Below, in pieces: positions 52,085 through 59,899 of a stretch of 64,000 bases of DNA (positions are counted from its first letter, which is position 1; the number at the start of each line of letters is the position of its first letter). The notes below the pieces were generated by a model. That model was not told where the DNA came from. It ran no database searches and saw nothing but the letters and a program-made list of their open reading frames with translations. The stretch is from Ruminococcus bicirculans (ex Wegman et al. 2014). GTDB lineage: Bacteria > Bacillota > Clostridia > Oscillospirales > Ruminococcaceae. The stretch covers positions 1,984,001 to 2,048,000 of the forward strand of contig NZ_HF545616.1 in NCBI RefSeq assembly GCF_000723465.1, written 5' to 3'. The translations under genes and the position numbers were made by a program.

Positions 52085-52256
52085 TTTTAGCTCCAAAATC
52101 TTCTCGCTTTGTCACAGCTATGACATTAGACTTAGGGTCATGAATTATCAAGTTCTCTGTACAGAGCTGTTGCTCTATCAATGAAAAACACTGTCCCATG
52201 CCACTATAGTGATTTCTGCGGTGCTTTTTGAAAATCTTTATGATATTATTCATCAT
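52077..52256 (-). CDS. Small basic protein
   Basis: 59 residues from the ATG at 52256 (GGAGATAATG spacing). Begins MMNNIIKIFKKHRRNHYSGM; ends CTENLIIHDPKSNVIAVTKREDFG. Start overlaps the end of the upstream small gene. Unknown function. Confidence 0.5.
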   Translation of the reverse strand: MMNNIIKIFKKHRRNHYSGMGQCFSLIEQQLCTENLIIHDPKSNVIAVTKREDFGAKNE

Positions 52257-52407
52257 CAACCATTATCTCCACATATTTTCTGACATAAACTGAATTTCTG
52301 TTCGGATAGTTTTCGCTTTTCTGTAAGAACTCATATCCGTCTTTTTCAAGCTGTTTTGTGAACTTTTCAACTTCTTCTGGCAAACCCTCTATGCGTACTT
52401 TTACCAT
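52246..52407 (-). CDS. Small protein MVKVRIEGLPEEVE, copy 2
   Basis: 53 residues, start behind AGGAGCTGATAAGA, a good ribosome site unlike that of copy 1. Same core as copy 1: MVKVRIEGLPEEVEKF, YEFLQKSENYPNRNSVYVRKYVEI. Begins inside the 3' end of the upstream gene (41-base overlap). Function unknown; two copies 2.7 kb apart suggest duplication of a whole gene pair followed by loss. Confidence 0.7.
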   Translation of the reverse strand: MVKVRIEGLPEEVEKFTKQLEKDGYEFLQKSENYPNRNSVYVRKYVEIMVDDE

Positions 52408-52897
52408 TCTTATCAGCTCCTATTATTATAATTTTGTTATTATTTATCCATGTCATGACCTCTTGCTCTGTCAGTTGTGGATAATGCTCTTTTTTCTCAT
52501 CAATCTCTGAGCAGATGTTGTTTGTGATATCCTTGGTCCATTCTAAAAAGATATGAAACATAAGTGAAACTACTCCACCGCAGTACACAAGACCGCCAAC
52601 ATTTAGCATTAATTCAGGTATATCACGTACCATATCTCTCAAATCAATTGTTTCTGATATCTCTGTCACAAAATATCTTTTATCAGTGTAAAACATTATG
52701 TACCTTGCGGCACAATCATCAATACGTCTTAATAGTCTTACATTATACCCTTTTTCTTTCAGCTCGTCAGCTATGCATTCTATGACTTTTTGTTCTTTTA
52801 TCATTTTTATTTCCTTTTTATCACGTTTTCTTAGTTTAAACAGGCAGACAAAATTGTACAAATTAAAAACAACAAATAAGATATCCAGTATCTTCAT
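52367..52897 (-). CDS. Membrane-anchored hypothetical protein
   Basis: 176 residues. N-terminal membrane helix (ILDILFVVFNLYNFVCLF), then a charged helix and KVIECIADELKEKGYNVRLLRRID, a restriction-like or small alpha/beta fold, and a second hydrophobic segment (LMLNVGGLVYCGGVVSLMFHIFL). Overlaps genes on both sides (ATGA upstream). A degenerate copy of its 3' end survives at 49750-49833. Confidence 0.6.
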   Translation of the reverse strand: MKILDILFVVFNLYNFVCLFKLRKRDKKEIKMIKEQKVIECIADELKEKGYNVRLLRRIDDCAARYIMFYTDKRYFVTEISETIDLRDMVRDIPELMLNVGGLVYCGGVVSLMFHIFLEWTKDITNNICSEIDEKKEHYPQLTEQEVMTWINNNKIIIIGADKNGKSTHRGFARRS

Positions 52898-53048
52898 GAT
52901 TTCACCTTGAAACGCTTTTCTATTTTCTTAATAATTTCGATCGGTTTTCGCCAAGCATATAAAGGATCACCAGTGTATATTGACCACAACAAAGACCAAG
53001 ATCCTATTACAAGTACATAGCATATAATCAAAAAAAGAGTGTTCACAT
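52896..53048 (-). CDS. Small membrane protein, 50 residues
   Basis: GTG start at 53048 with a strong site GGGGAGGTAGAGTAAT, which itself follows a hairpin module (copy C). One membrane helix (TLFLIICYVLVIGSWSLLWSIY) and a basic tail. Stop overlaps the next start as ATGA, so the two membrane proteins are coupled. Confidence 0.65.
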
Positions 53049-53062
53049 TACTCTACCTCCCC

Positions 53063-53078
53063 TGCCCCGTTGCAGGCG
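53063..53078 (-). repeat. Hairpin-Shine-Dalgarno module, copy C (degenerate)
   Basis: CCTGC (53063-53067) and GCAGG (53074-53078) with loop CCCGTT, directly before GGGGAGG of the 50-residue gene on the minus strand. Confidence 0.55.
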
Positions 53079-53145
53079 TTTTCTTCTATTTAAACTGCTT
53101 GTGCTTTGAAAATAAATATGCTATACTATTTAAAAGTCTGAATTT

Positions 53146-53307
53146 TTAGCGAGTTAAATTTTTGCCAATAGCCTTTGTAGTTTTTTTTATCATGATTTTT
53201 AAAAATTTCTCAAAACGTGCCGTATCTGCGGCTGTGGCTTTGTAGCGTTCAGGAACATCATGATACAGTTTAAATGTTCGTCCTTTTCCTTTTTGCCCAA
53301 GTTCCAT
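53146..53307 (-). CDS. Small basic protein, 53 residues
   Basis: Start at ATG 53307 behind AGGAGAAAAATAATAC. Reads MELGQKGKGRTFKLYHDVPE, then a helical basic C-terminus with KKTTKAIGKNLTR. No Cys, no membrane segment; nucleic-acid binding is plausible but unproven. Begins right after the stop of the upstream gene. Confidence 0.6.
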   Translation of the reverse strand: MELGQKGKGRTFKLYHDVPERYKATAADTARFEKFLKIMIKKTTKAIGKNLTR

Positions 53308-53310
53308 GTA

Positions 53311-53739
53311 TTATTTTTCTCCTGTCATGCTTATTAACTGATATCCATTTTCTTTTAAATATCTGGCGATAACATCTTCTTGATTTTCAAAAAACAGCTC
53401 TAATGAATTGTCTACCCAATAAGTATCCGTGTCGGGGTCATAAAAGATTGTAAACCTATAGTCCTCAGCTGCCTTATCTACGCCTTTCATTTTCGCTATC
53501 ATTTTATTAAAATTGTTATCGCAGCCGTCATAAAATGAAACACCGAGCTTTTCATCATCGCCTCTTTCAAGGCAACCAAGGTCAAACCACTTAGAGTCAT
53601 CACTTTTATGTATGACGTATATCTTTGTGCTTTTATAATTTGGATAAAATAACAGCAGCTGTTCATGCTCATTAGCCGCATGATATGTCAAGTAGCTCTT
53701 ACTTTTATAGTGATTTTCCAATCTTTTAAATATGCTCAT
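53311..53739 (-). CDS. Hypothetical protein
   Basis: 142 residues, soluble, aromatic-rich. Segments HEQLLLFYPNYKSTKIYVIHK and RFTIFYDPDTDTYWVDNSLELFF suggest a beta-sheet core. Its start overlaps the upstream membrane gene stop. Not recognised. Confidence 0.65.
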   Translation of the reverse strand: MSIFKRLENHYKSKSYLTYHAANEHEQLLLFYPNYKSTKIYVIHKSDDSKWFDLGCLERGDDEKLGVSFYDGCDNNFNKMIAKMKGVDKAAEDYRFTIFYDPDTDTYWVDNSLELFFENQEDVIARYLKENGYQLISMTGEK

Positions 53740-54044
53740 TTCTCAACTCTCCGAATGATTATTTCTTTTAAGGTGTATCTCCCTGTTAATGCAGCCCTTA
53801 AAAGTATCAATATTTGTGAAACAAAAAATACAACGTACAATAGTACTATAAATACATTGTATTTTTGAGGTATAGACCATTCGTTTGAAAAGAAAGAGCA
53901 AAGTATTGCAGCTATAGCAATACTTTCAGCAAGAATAGTCAACTCATCTATTAAAATGGACTTTACCGCATATATAATTTTTTCCTTTTTACTAGGATAC
54001 CTGATTTTAAAAGTTACATCATGGAGTTCATTTTCGTTATTCAT
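53736..54044 (-). CDS. Membrane protein, paralogue of the next gene upstream
   Basis: 102 residues if the ATG at 54044 is used (two codons after an alternative one). Shares with the upstream gene the pattern KYP/RYP-SKKEKIIYAVKSILIDE, two membrane helices (about 32-52 and 64-84) and a C-terminal TGRYTLKEIII-like strand. Tandem paralogues, so a heteromeric membrane complex is possible. Function unknown. Confidence 0.6.
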   Translation of the reverse strand: MNNENELHDVTFKIRYPSKKEKIIYAVKSILIDELTILAESIAIAAILCSFFSNEWSIPQKYNVFIVLLYVVFFVSQILILLRAALTGRYTLKEIIIRRVEK

Positions 54045-54390
54045 CTTCATTTCCGCCTATCTTAGTTTTTCCGCTATAAGTGATTTCCCCATTATGAAAC
54101 TTGGCTATAATGTTTCCCTCATATGTGTATTTTTTCGAGAATATATTTATCAATATAGCACACTGCATAAAGTAGAAAATTGAAAACATAACTATCATAA
54201 AATCATCGTTACCACAGTGTTCTTGCGGTAAGATCCATCCGTTCTCAAAACAAACACATACTAGAATAGCTGAAATGATACTTTTGCCAAACAATCGAAT
54301 TTCATCTTTTAAAATAGATGTTACTGTATAGATTACTCTTTCTTTTTTGCCTGGATACTTGAAATTAAAATCGATATTCACATTATTCAT
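54037..54390 (-). CDS. Membrane protein, first gene of the cargo operon
   Basis: 117 residues from the ATG at 54390 (GGGAGGACGGGA upstream, preceded by hairpin module copy A). NIDFNFKYPGKKERVIYTVTSILKDEIRLFGKSI parallels its downstream paralogue. Two membrane helices, then a beta-rich tail. Heads a run of about a dozen overlapping small genes. Confidence 0.65.
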   Translation of the reverse strand: MNNVNIDFNFKYPGKKERVIYTVTSILKDEIRLFGKSIISAILVCVCFENGWILPQEHCGNDDFMIVMFSIFYFMQCAILINIFSKKYTYEGNIIAKFHNGEITYSGKTKIGGNEDE

Positions 54391-54403
54391 TCCCGTCCTC
54401 CCA

Positions 54404-54427
54404 AGCCCCTGCCCAGTTGCAGGGGCT
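54404..54427 (-). repeat. Hairpin-Shine-Dalgarno module, copy A
   Basis: AGCCCCTGC-CCAGTT-GCAGGGGCT, identical to copy B, directly before GGGAGG of the gene at 54037-54390. About 90 bp around A and B are duplicated (54394-54488 and 50330-50425). Confidence 0.8.
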
Positions 54428-54484
54428 TTCTTCATGTATGATAAATTGATCCCCTTTTTACTGTCTTTTTTCAGACAGCATCAA

Positions 54485-57400
54485 TTATCTTTCTTTTCGC
54501 TTTCGGCTGAACATCACGATAGCAGCTCCTGCGAGAATGATAGCCACGCTGCACAGTGCTTTGCTGCCGTCTGAGTCATTGTCCGTTACGCCTGTGTTCG
54601 GCGTATCAGGAGCTTTCTCATTTACCATATCTGTGTCAACAGTCTGTGCATATGCCACTGTCACCTGTTTGGAGTCAGCCACAAGATAACCGTATGGAAC
54701 TGTGCTGCCGTCCTCGGTGATAGTGTATGTACCAACTGGAACGCCCTCAAACTTCGCAAGTCCGTCCTTGTCAGTGGTTGCCTCAATGCGTATCTCTCTG
54801 CCAGTATCGGAAATGCCTGAAAGGATAAATCTGATGCCCTCAACGTTAGTCATATCAGCAGTTTTCTTGTGTACCTTAACTGTTCCTGTCTGCTCGTTAT
54901 TAAGAATAGTTTCATCAATAGTCTGAGCATACTCGACCTTGACCTCTTTTTCGTCAGCTACGAGATAGCCGTATGGTACTGTTTCCTCGTCCTCGATAAC
55001 CATGTAAGTTCCGATTGGAACTCCATCAAACTTTGCTATGCCGTCCTTATCAGTTGTCGCAGGGATATCAATAGCTCTGCCGCTATCAGATGTACCTCTG
55101 AGATAGAATTTTATTCCCTCGATGTTCTTCTGACCCTCAGTTGTCTTGTGAACTGTGATAGAGCCTGTCTTTTCCTTGTTCTCAATAGGAACTTCTTTTG
55201 TTTCAGCATAGGTTACTGTCACGTTCTGTGGGTCAGCGACAAGATATGCAGTTGGTACTGTTTTCTCATCTTCATAGATAGTATAAGTTCCAATTGGTAT
55301 CTCACTGAAAATCGCAACGCCGTTCTCATCAGTTACCGCAGGAATGTCGATATCTCTGCCGCTGTCTGATGTACCTCTCAGGTTGAATGTGATACCGCTG
55401 ACATTGATGTTGCCAACAGTGGTTTTTGTGACCTTTATCTCGCCTGTTTTCTCGATATTCTCGAACGCAACCTCTGCTGTTTCGTTGTATTCAACTGTTA
55501 CTTCCTGCTCATCAGCAGTGAGGTAAGCCGCAGGAACTGTTGATCCGTCCTCTGTGATGACATACTTGCCGATAACAAGCTTATCGAACATTGCTACGCC
55601 ATTTTCATTCGTTGTCGCTTCAAACTTCAAGTCCTTGTTTGTATCAGAAATTCCTGTTGCAAAGAACTTAATGCCCTCGATATTGAGATTACCTGTTGTT
55701 GTCTTTGTGACCTTTATAGAGCCACTTTTCTTCTTGTTTGTCATTTCAGCCTTGACGATATCATCGTTTTCAGTTATTTCAAACGGATAAGGAGTATCGT
55801 CTATCTCGTAAATATCAGGTGCTGAAATCTCACGATAGAAATATTTGCCTATAGCAAGCTGAAACTTTGCAATGCCGTTCTCGTCTGTAGTTCCTGTGAT
55901 GACCTGTTCTTTATTTTCATTAAGAATTTCAAAAGTACAATCAGGGATAAGCTCACCTGTTGAAATGTCAGTCTTTGTTATCTCAAAAGGAATAGTGTTT
56001 TGTTTGTTGTCAAAATCCACAACAAACTCCACCTGCTGTTCAACAAGCTTGATAGTCTGTGTTGGCTCATCAGAAATTGAATAGCCCTTTGGTGCTTCGA
56101 TTTCTGTCACTGTGTAGCTGTAGCCCTTGTAGATAGCCTTTGTTGTTTCAGCTATGCCGTCTGTGCCTGTGGTTATGGTGTCGATAACTGTTCCTTTCGG
56201 ATAGATACAATAGCCATTGCCAACGTAGATATCCTCGGCTGCTGCCACTTCAAACTTTGCGCCTGCAAGGTCAGCTCTTGTTTCAGCGTCACGCTTGTGA
56301 ATTGTTATCTTGCCCTTGTCAGGAGCAGAAGCCTTGTTGATGAACTCCGTTTTAGCCGTCTTGTCAGCGGTAACAGTGATAGCTTTCTTTGATGAAATCA
56401 TATATCCGTCTGCCGTGGATATTTCTCTCCACTCATAATCGCCCTCTGGCAGACCTGTTACATCAATATCACCCTTATTGTTTGGCGTAAGGTCTGTAGC
56501 CTGTGAAGCGAGGTCAGTGAAGCTGTAGCTTCCGTCCTTTCCAGTTGCCTTTACAAACTTGTAGCTGTCACCGACCTTGCAAGCAAGCTGAAACTTGACG
56601 GCTTTGTACATATCAGCTGTGGCTGTCTGAGCGTTGCCGAAGTAATCTGTGAATGTTTTGTTGATGTGAGCTGATCCTATAGGTGTTGTTATTTTCAGAT
56701 AAGCCTTTACTGGGTCTTTATCCTCGTAGCAAGAAACCACCATTTCCTGAACGTCTGAGCCGCCCGAAAGGATAAGAGGTGAACACTCGTCAATGTGGTC
56801 AACATACTTGCCCTTTGTCTTTGTTATCGTTATGACAATGTTTTTCAGGTCTTTCTCGTTATCGGCTGTAAGGATAATCTGTGAGCCTGACTTCTGAGAA
56901 GTTACTGCGTTCGGCTTTGAAACGCTGAACTGTGATAGAGAGCTGTCAAGCTTAACTGTGGCTGTCCACTTTCCTGTCTTGACATCATATTTTGCAGGAT
57001 ATGTTGCTTTTTTGCCTATAATACTCTTGTTGTTTGAAGTACCACTAGGAACATCATAGTGCGAAAGCATTTCAGACTTCATTTTCTTGTAGCAATCGAC
57101 AAGGTCATTGTGATGACTGCTTGCGTTGCTGCCGTTGTAGCTGTAGGCGTTGAGAAGCTTTGTTTCATTGCTTGAAAGTCCTGTTGTGCTTTCATCAAAA
57201 AAACGAGCAGAAACCGCCTGTGACATAACACTTGACGCACACAGTTCGGTGTCCTTAGAATAGCCGTACTGAGTTTTGCCTTTGTAACTGTAAATACAGA
57301 ACTCTTTTATCTGATACTGCATATCATCAGGAATATGACCGTTTTTCATGTAATCATTAAGTGTCTGCTGCTTTGAAACTGTTCCGCTATTATGCAGCTT

Positions 57401-57691
57401 ATCAAAGTTAATGCAGTAAGCGTAGTTGTTATCAGATGTTGTGAAATACGGCACTTCTGATGCAAAGTATCCAGTGAAGTGAGTGTCATTGTATTTCCCT
57501 GTTTCAATATCATAGCCCTTTGGCAAACCTGAACCACGGAAATCATAGCTCCATGTTGACAGCCACTGCTGTGTGGCTTGGTTTTTGTCGGAGAACGCAC
57601 TGGCTGTTATGCCTTGTGTAAGAGCCGACAAGCTGAGCAGAAATGCGAGTGCAACACTGCTAAGACGTTTGAAAAGACTTTTCTTTTTCAT
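54485..57691 (-). CDS. Sortase-anchored surface adhesin with thioester and Cna-B domains
   Basis: 1068 residues, start behind AGGAGGAAAACAA. Signal peptide 1-32. A probable thioester domain with Cys in YAYCINFD (near 92) and Gln in MSQAVSARFF (near 158). Prealbumin-like/Cna-B domains from about 450, ending in four tandem 93-residue Cna-B repeats (54613-55728). Sorting signal PDTPNTG (near 1026), hydrophobic helix and SRKRKER tail. Such ICE adhesins bind surfaces or mating partners. The isopeptide Lys/Glu positions look present in the repeats. Confidence 0.9.
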   Translation of the reverse strand: MKKKSLFKRLSSVALAFLLSLSALTQGITASAFSDKNQATQQWLSTWSYDFRGSGLPKGYDIETGKYNDTHFTGYFASEVPYFTTSDNNYAYCINFDKLHNSGTVSKQQTLNDYMKNGHIPDDMQYQIKEFCIYSYKGKTQYGYSKDTELCASSVMSQAVSARFFDESTTGLSSNETKLLNAYSYNGSNASSHHNDLVDCYKKMKSEMLSHYDVPSGTSNNKSIIGKKATYPAKYDVKTGKWTATVKLDSSLSQFSVSKPNAVTSQKSGSQIILTADNEKDLKNIVITITKTKGKYVDHIDECSPLILSGGSDVQEMVVSCYEDKDPVKAYLKITTPIGSAHINKTFTDYFGNAQTATADMYKAVKFQLACKVGDSYKFVKATGKDGSYSFTDLASQATDLTPNNKGDIDVTGLPEGDYEWREISTADGYMISSKKAITVTADKTAKTEFINKASAPDKGKITIHKRDAETRADLAGAKFEVAAAEDIYVGNGYCIYPKGTVIDTITTGTDGIAETTKAIYKGYSYTVTEIEAPKGYSISDEPTQTIKLVEQQVEFVVDFDNKQNTIPFEITKTDISTGELIPDCTFEILNENKEQVITGTTDENGIAKFQLAIGKYFYREISAPDIYEIDDTPYPFEITENDDIVKAEMTNKKKSGSIKVTKTTTGNLNIEGIKFFATGISDTNKDLKFEATTNENGVAMFDKLVIGKYVITEDGSTVPAAYLTADEQEVTVEYNETAEVAFENIEKTGEIKVTKTTVGNINVSGITFNLRGTSDSGRDIDIPAVTDENGVAIFSEIPIGTYTIYEDEKTVPTAYLVADPQNVTVTYAETKEVPIENKEKTGSITVHKTTEGQKNIEGIKFYLRGTSDSGRAIDIPATTDKDGIAKFDGVPIGTYMVIEDEETVPYGYLVADEKEVKVEYAQTIDETILNNEQTGTVKVHKKTADMTNVEGIRFILSGISDTGREIRIEATTDKDGLAKFEGVPVGTYTITEDGSTVPYGYLVADSKQVTVAYAQTVDTDMVNEKAPDTPNTGVTDNDSDGSKALCSVAIILAGAAIVMFSRKRKER

Positions 57692-57758
57692 TTGTTTTCC
57701 TCCTAAAAATTTTTTATCTATCTAAAAAGCCATAAGGCTTGATTTTCGGGCAATAAAA

Positions 57759-57790
57759 AAAGCAATCCGAAAGAAAATCGAATTGCTTTT
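57759..57790 (-). terminator. Terminator of the lipoprotein gene
   Basis: AAGCAATCCGA (57760-57770) and CGAATTGCTTT (57779-57789) with one mismatch; T run on the minus strand. Confidence 0.8.
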
Positions 57791-57816
57791 AAATCTTATT
57801 CAATTTTATTTACATA

Positions 57817-58722
57817 TCAGTAAAGGAGATATATTTCCCATGCAGGCTTGCCGTCTGAGTTTATTGCTGAGCCGTCACCATGCCACTCGGCATATACTAC
57901 AATGTGCGACTCGTATTTTATACGCTTATACAGAACATCAATGTGTCCTCTTACCTTTTGATATAACTCGTCATATGATGAGTATGTATCAGGTGAAACA
58001 GTATCAGGTGTTCCCCAAGAGTTATCGTCAAGGTTGGCTGCTTTTTCCAATGCGTCATAACAATCATCAATAGAAGAATAACCACACTCCTCATATATTG
58101 ATGAAATGAAATCCCATGACTGTTTTTTGGAATAATCGTTAAGTTCCCTGCACGCTCTGTCTATATCACTCTGAGTAAGCTCGAACTTTGGTTTTGGCTT
58201 AGCCGTTGTTGTAGTCGGCTTTGGCTTCGGGGCTTGCGTTTTCTTTGCCGTTGTTGTGGTCTGTCTTGTAGTTGTTGTCTGACGCTCTGTCTGTCTTTCT
58301 GTCTGACGTTCCGTCTGCTGTGGCTGATAGCTGTTGTTATTGTCATTGCTGTAGCTGTTGTTGCCCGAACCGTTGTTTGCGGTGCTGTGGCTGTAGCTCT
58401 GATTATTTACTGTGCCGCCATTACTAGCCTGTGGGCTGTTCGATTTTGTGGTTGTGCCACCCTTTGTGGTAGTCGATGATTTACCACTGCTTGTGCTTGC
58501 GGACGTTGTTGATGATGTTGTGGTAGCCGAAAGAGATGTTTCCTCGCTCCGAGAGGTCAGTGTGGCTTCCGTTGTGGTAGTTGCCGAAGCTTCTGTGCTT
58601 GAAGCTGTTGTGGTTGCCTTTGGAGGGGCTGATGATGTGTTGTCTGTGTTGCCGCAGGCGGTTATGCTTATCATTGTCGCACTGATTATCAAGGCGGCTA
58701 TGGCTTTTATCGTGTTCTTCAT
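57817..58722 (-). CDS. Thr/Ser-rich lipoprotein
   Basis: 301 residues from the ATG at 58722 (AAAAGGAGGAAAACCAT). Lipobox ISITAC with lipid Cys at residue 23. Then a long low-complexity Thr/Ser/Gln stalk with QTER repeats, Pro/Lys-rich segment, and a C-terminal globular domain of about 120 residues starting at FELTQSDIDRAC and ending AWEIYLLY. A surface protein whose stalk spans the wall. Located beside the adhesin gene. Binding partner unknown. Confidence 0.8.
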   Translation of the reverse strand: MKNTIKAIAALIISATMISITACGNTDNTSSAPPKATTTASSTEASATTTTEATLTSRSEETSLSATTTSSTTSASTSSGKSSTTTKGGTTTKSNSPQASNGGTVNNQSYSHSTANNGSGNNSYSNDNNNSYQPQQTERQTERQTERQTTTTRQTTTTAKKTQAPKPKPTTTTAKPKPKFELTQSDIDRACRELNDYSKKQSWDFISSIYEECGYSSIDDCYDALEKAANLDDNSWGTPDTVSPDTYSSYDELYQKVRGHIDVLYKRIKYESHIVVYAEWHGDGSAINSDGKPAWEIYLLY

Positions 58723-58745
58723 ATGGTTTTCCTCCTTTTTTAGAC

Positions 58746-58774
58746 TTGACATATATCTTAAAGTGATGTATACT
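58746..58774 (+). promoter_or_regulatory. Promoter of the antitoxin-like RNA
   Basis: TTGACA (58746-58751), 17-bp spacer, TATACT (58769-58774), converging on the toxin gene. Confidence 0.75.
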
Positions 58775-58781
58775 TATATAT

Positions 58782-58872
58782 AGAAAAGGTAAACCGCATA
58801 GACGGCTATCCTCAGTTTTTGATTATGTAAAAAATAACCGCAACTTTTGGTCGAGGGCGGTTATTTTTTTAT
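58782..58872 (+). ncRNA. Candidate antitoxin RNA (RNA II-like)
   Basis: About 90 nt from the promoter above to the shared terminator. Overlaps the last codons and terminator of the toxin message in antisense. Its first bases, GAAAAGGTAAAC, are the same as those near the 5' end of the toxin message, so they cannot pair with each other; pairing would rest on the terminator region. Confidence 0.6.
58829..58869. terminator. Bidirectional terminator shared by toxin mRNA and antisense RNA
   Basis: AAAAAATAACCGC (58829-58841) and GCGGTTATTTTTT (58857-58869); T run on both strands. The toxin stop codon lies within the stem. Confidence 0.88.
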
Positions 58873-58938
58873 GCTTTTTATCAGCTCGTTGAGAGCGACA
58901 ATCAGCACGATAGTCAAGACAAAGAAAGCTAAGTCCAT
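58861..58938 (-). CDS. Fst/holin-like type I toxin peptide, 25 residues
   Basis: ATG at 58938 behind GGGAGGTGATAGA, the best ribosome site in the region. MDLAFFVLTIVLIVALNELI then KSIKK: one membrane helix and a basic tail, the form of Fst and putative holin-like type I toxins. Own promoter with about 106 bases of leader, stop inside a bidirectional terminator, and a converging RNA from the other side. The arrangement matches the par locus of pAD1. Probably stabilises the ICE. Toxicity is inferred from form and context only. Confidence 0.7.
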   Translation of the reverse strand: MDLAFFVLTIVLIVALNELIKSIKK

Positions 58939-59050
58939 TCTATCACCTCCCGAATATCCTATTTTGCCTGAGCCTTTCGGCTGACAATATTCAGACCATT
59001 CCGTGTGGGAGGACACCGCCTACCGTTTAAGTTTACCTTTTCCAAACTAG

Positions 59051-59079
59051 ATTATATCACAATCATTTCTTTGTGTCAA
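59051..59079 (-). promoter_or_regulatory. Promoter of the toxin mRNA
   Basis: Minus strand TTGACA (59074-59079), 17-bp spacer, TATAAT (59051-59056). Confidence 0.85.
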
Positions 59080-59087
59080 TTTTTCAT

Positions 59088-59103
59088 TTTGTCCGTGGAC
59101 AAA
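59088..59103. repeat. TTTGTCC palindrome, copy 7
   Basis: TTTGTCCGTGGACAAA, just after the stop of the next gene and 9 bp upstream of the toxin -35. Confidence 0.9.
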
Positions 59104-59104
59104 T

Positions 59105-59740
59105 TTAGCTGAAATATCCTGCTTGAAGATTAAGCGAATAGATGTACATATCGTCCATAAATTCCTTTATCATATGGTTTATCCAGAACATATAGTGTGT
59201 TCTGAGCATTTCTATCGGTTCTTCTGAGGGCAGTTCTCTCTGCGTATGGAGAAGTGGATAGTAAAGTGACAGCCAGTATCTTTCAGAGTTGCGGTCAAAC
59301 CTTTTCCAAAAATCTTCTTCGCTGACTTTCATCTCAAAAAGCATATTCTTGAATTGTATCTGGAATTTTTTCGATGTGCGTAAAAAAGCTTTTCTTGAGC
59401 CACTGAAATCATGGTTCTCACCCATGCCGTCAAGCTGATTATAGTATGCTTTGAAAATCTTATCATAGTATGCTTTCATTCGTTCAAGACAACGTTCTTC
59501 TTCGGTCATTGCTAAGTGCTGTGGCTGTTCCGTAGCCGACCAAAACTCCTCACCGACAAAATCTTTTATTTCGTCAATGGTGTAAAGAAGCATTGTTTTT
59601 TTATCAAACTCAGGGTCATTGAGCTTTTCTTCCCCTTTTTTGATAAAATCATCAACTTCATTGCTCGGTCTGATAAGGCTCTCTATCTTCGCTTCATCAA
59701 GTTCGGGCAAGTTTTTATAATACTTATAATCTTTTACCAT
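59105..59740 (-). CDS. Hypothetical protein
   Basis: 211 residues from the ATG at 59740 (GGGAGGTATAACA). Acidic N-terminus (MVKDYKYYKNLPELDEAKIES), then helical with many aromatic residues (YYDKIFKAYYNQLDGMG, ERYWLSLYYPLL). No motif recognised. Own promoter, so an independent unit. Possibly a host-interaction or phage-defence cargo protein, but nothing in the sequence proves that. Confidence 0.7.
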   Translation of the reverse strand: MVKDYKYYKNLPELDEAKIESLIRPSNEVDDFIKKGEEKLNDPEFDKKTMLLYTIDEIKDFVGEEFWSATEQPQHLAMTEEERCLERMKAYYDKIFKAYYNQLDGMGENHDFSGSRKAFLRTSKKFQIQFKNMLFEMKVSEEDFWKRFDRNSERYWLSLYYPLLHTQRELPSEEPIEMLRTHYMFWINHMIKEFMDDMYIYSLNLQAGYFS

Positions 59741-59772
59741 TGTTATACCTCCCATATGTTTTCTACACCTAT

Positions 59773-59802
59773 ATTATACCATACAGCAAGAAAACACGTC
59801 AA
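59773..59802 (-). promoter_or_regulatory. Promoter of the 211-residue protein
   Basis: Minus strand TTGACG (59797-59802), 18-bp spacer, TATAAT (59773-59778). Confidence 0.7.
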
Positions 59803-59899
59803 CGGCAGAATAGCCAAACTTTCGCACCAAATATTGTGCATTTTTGAATTGATTAAAACATTTATAGGCTTGTTTTCAGGGAAAACTCTCGAGAAAAAA

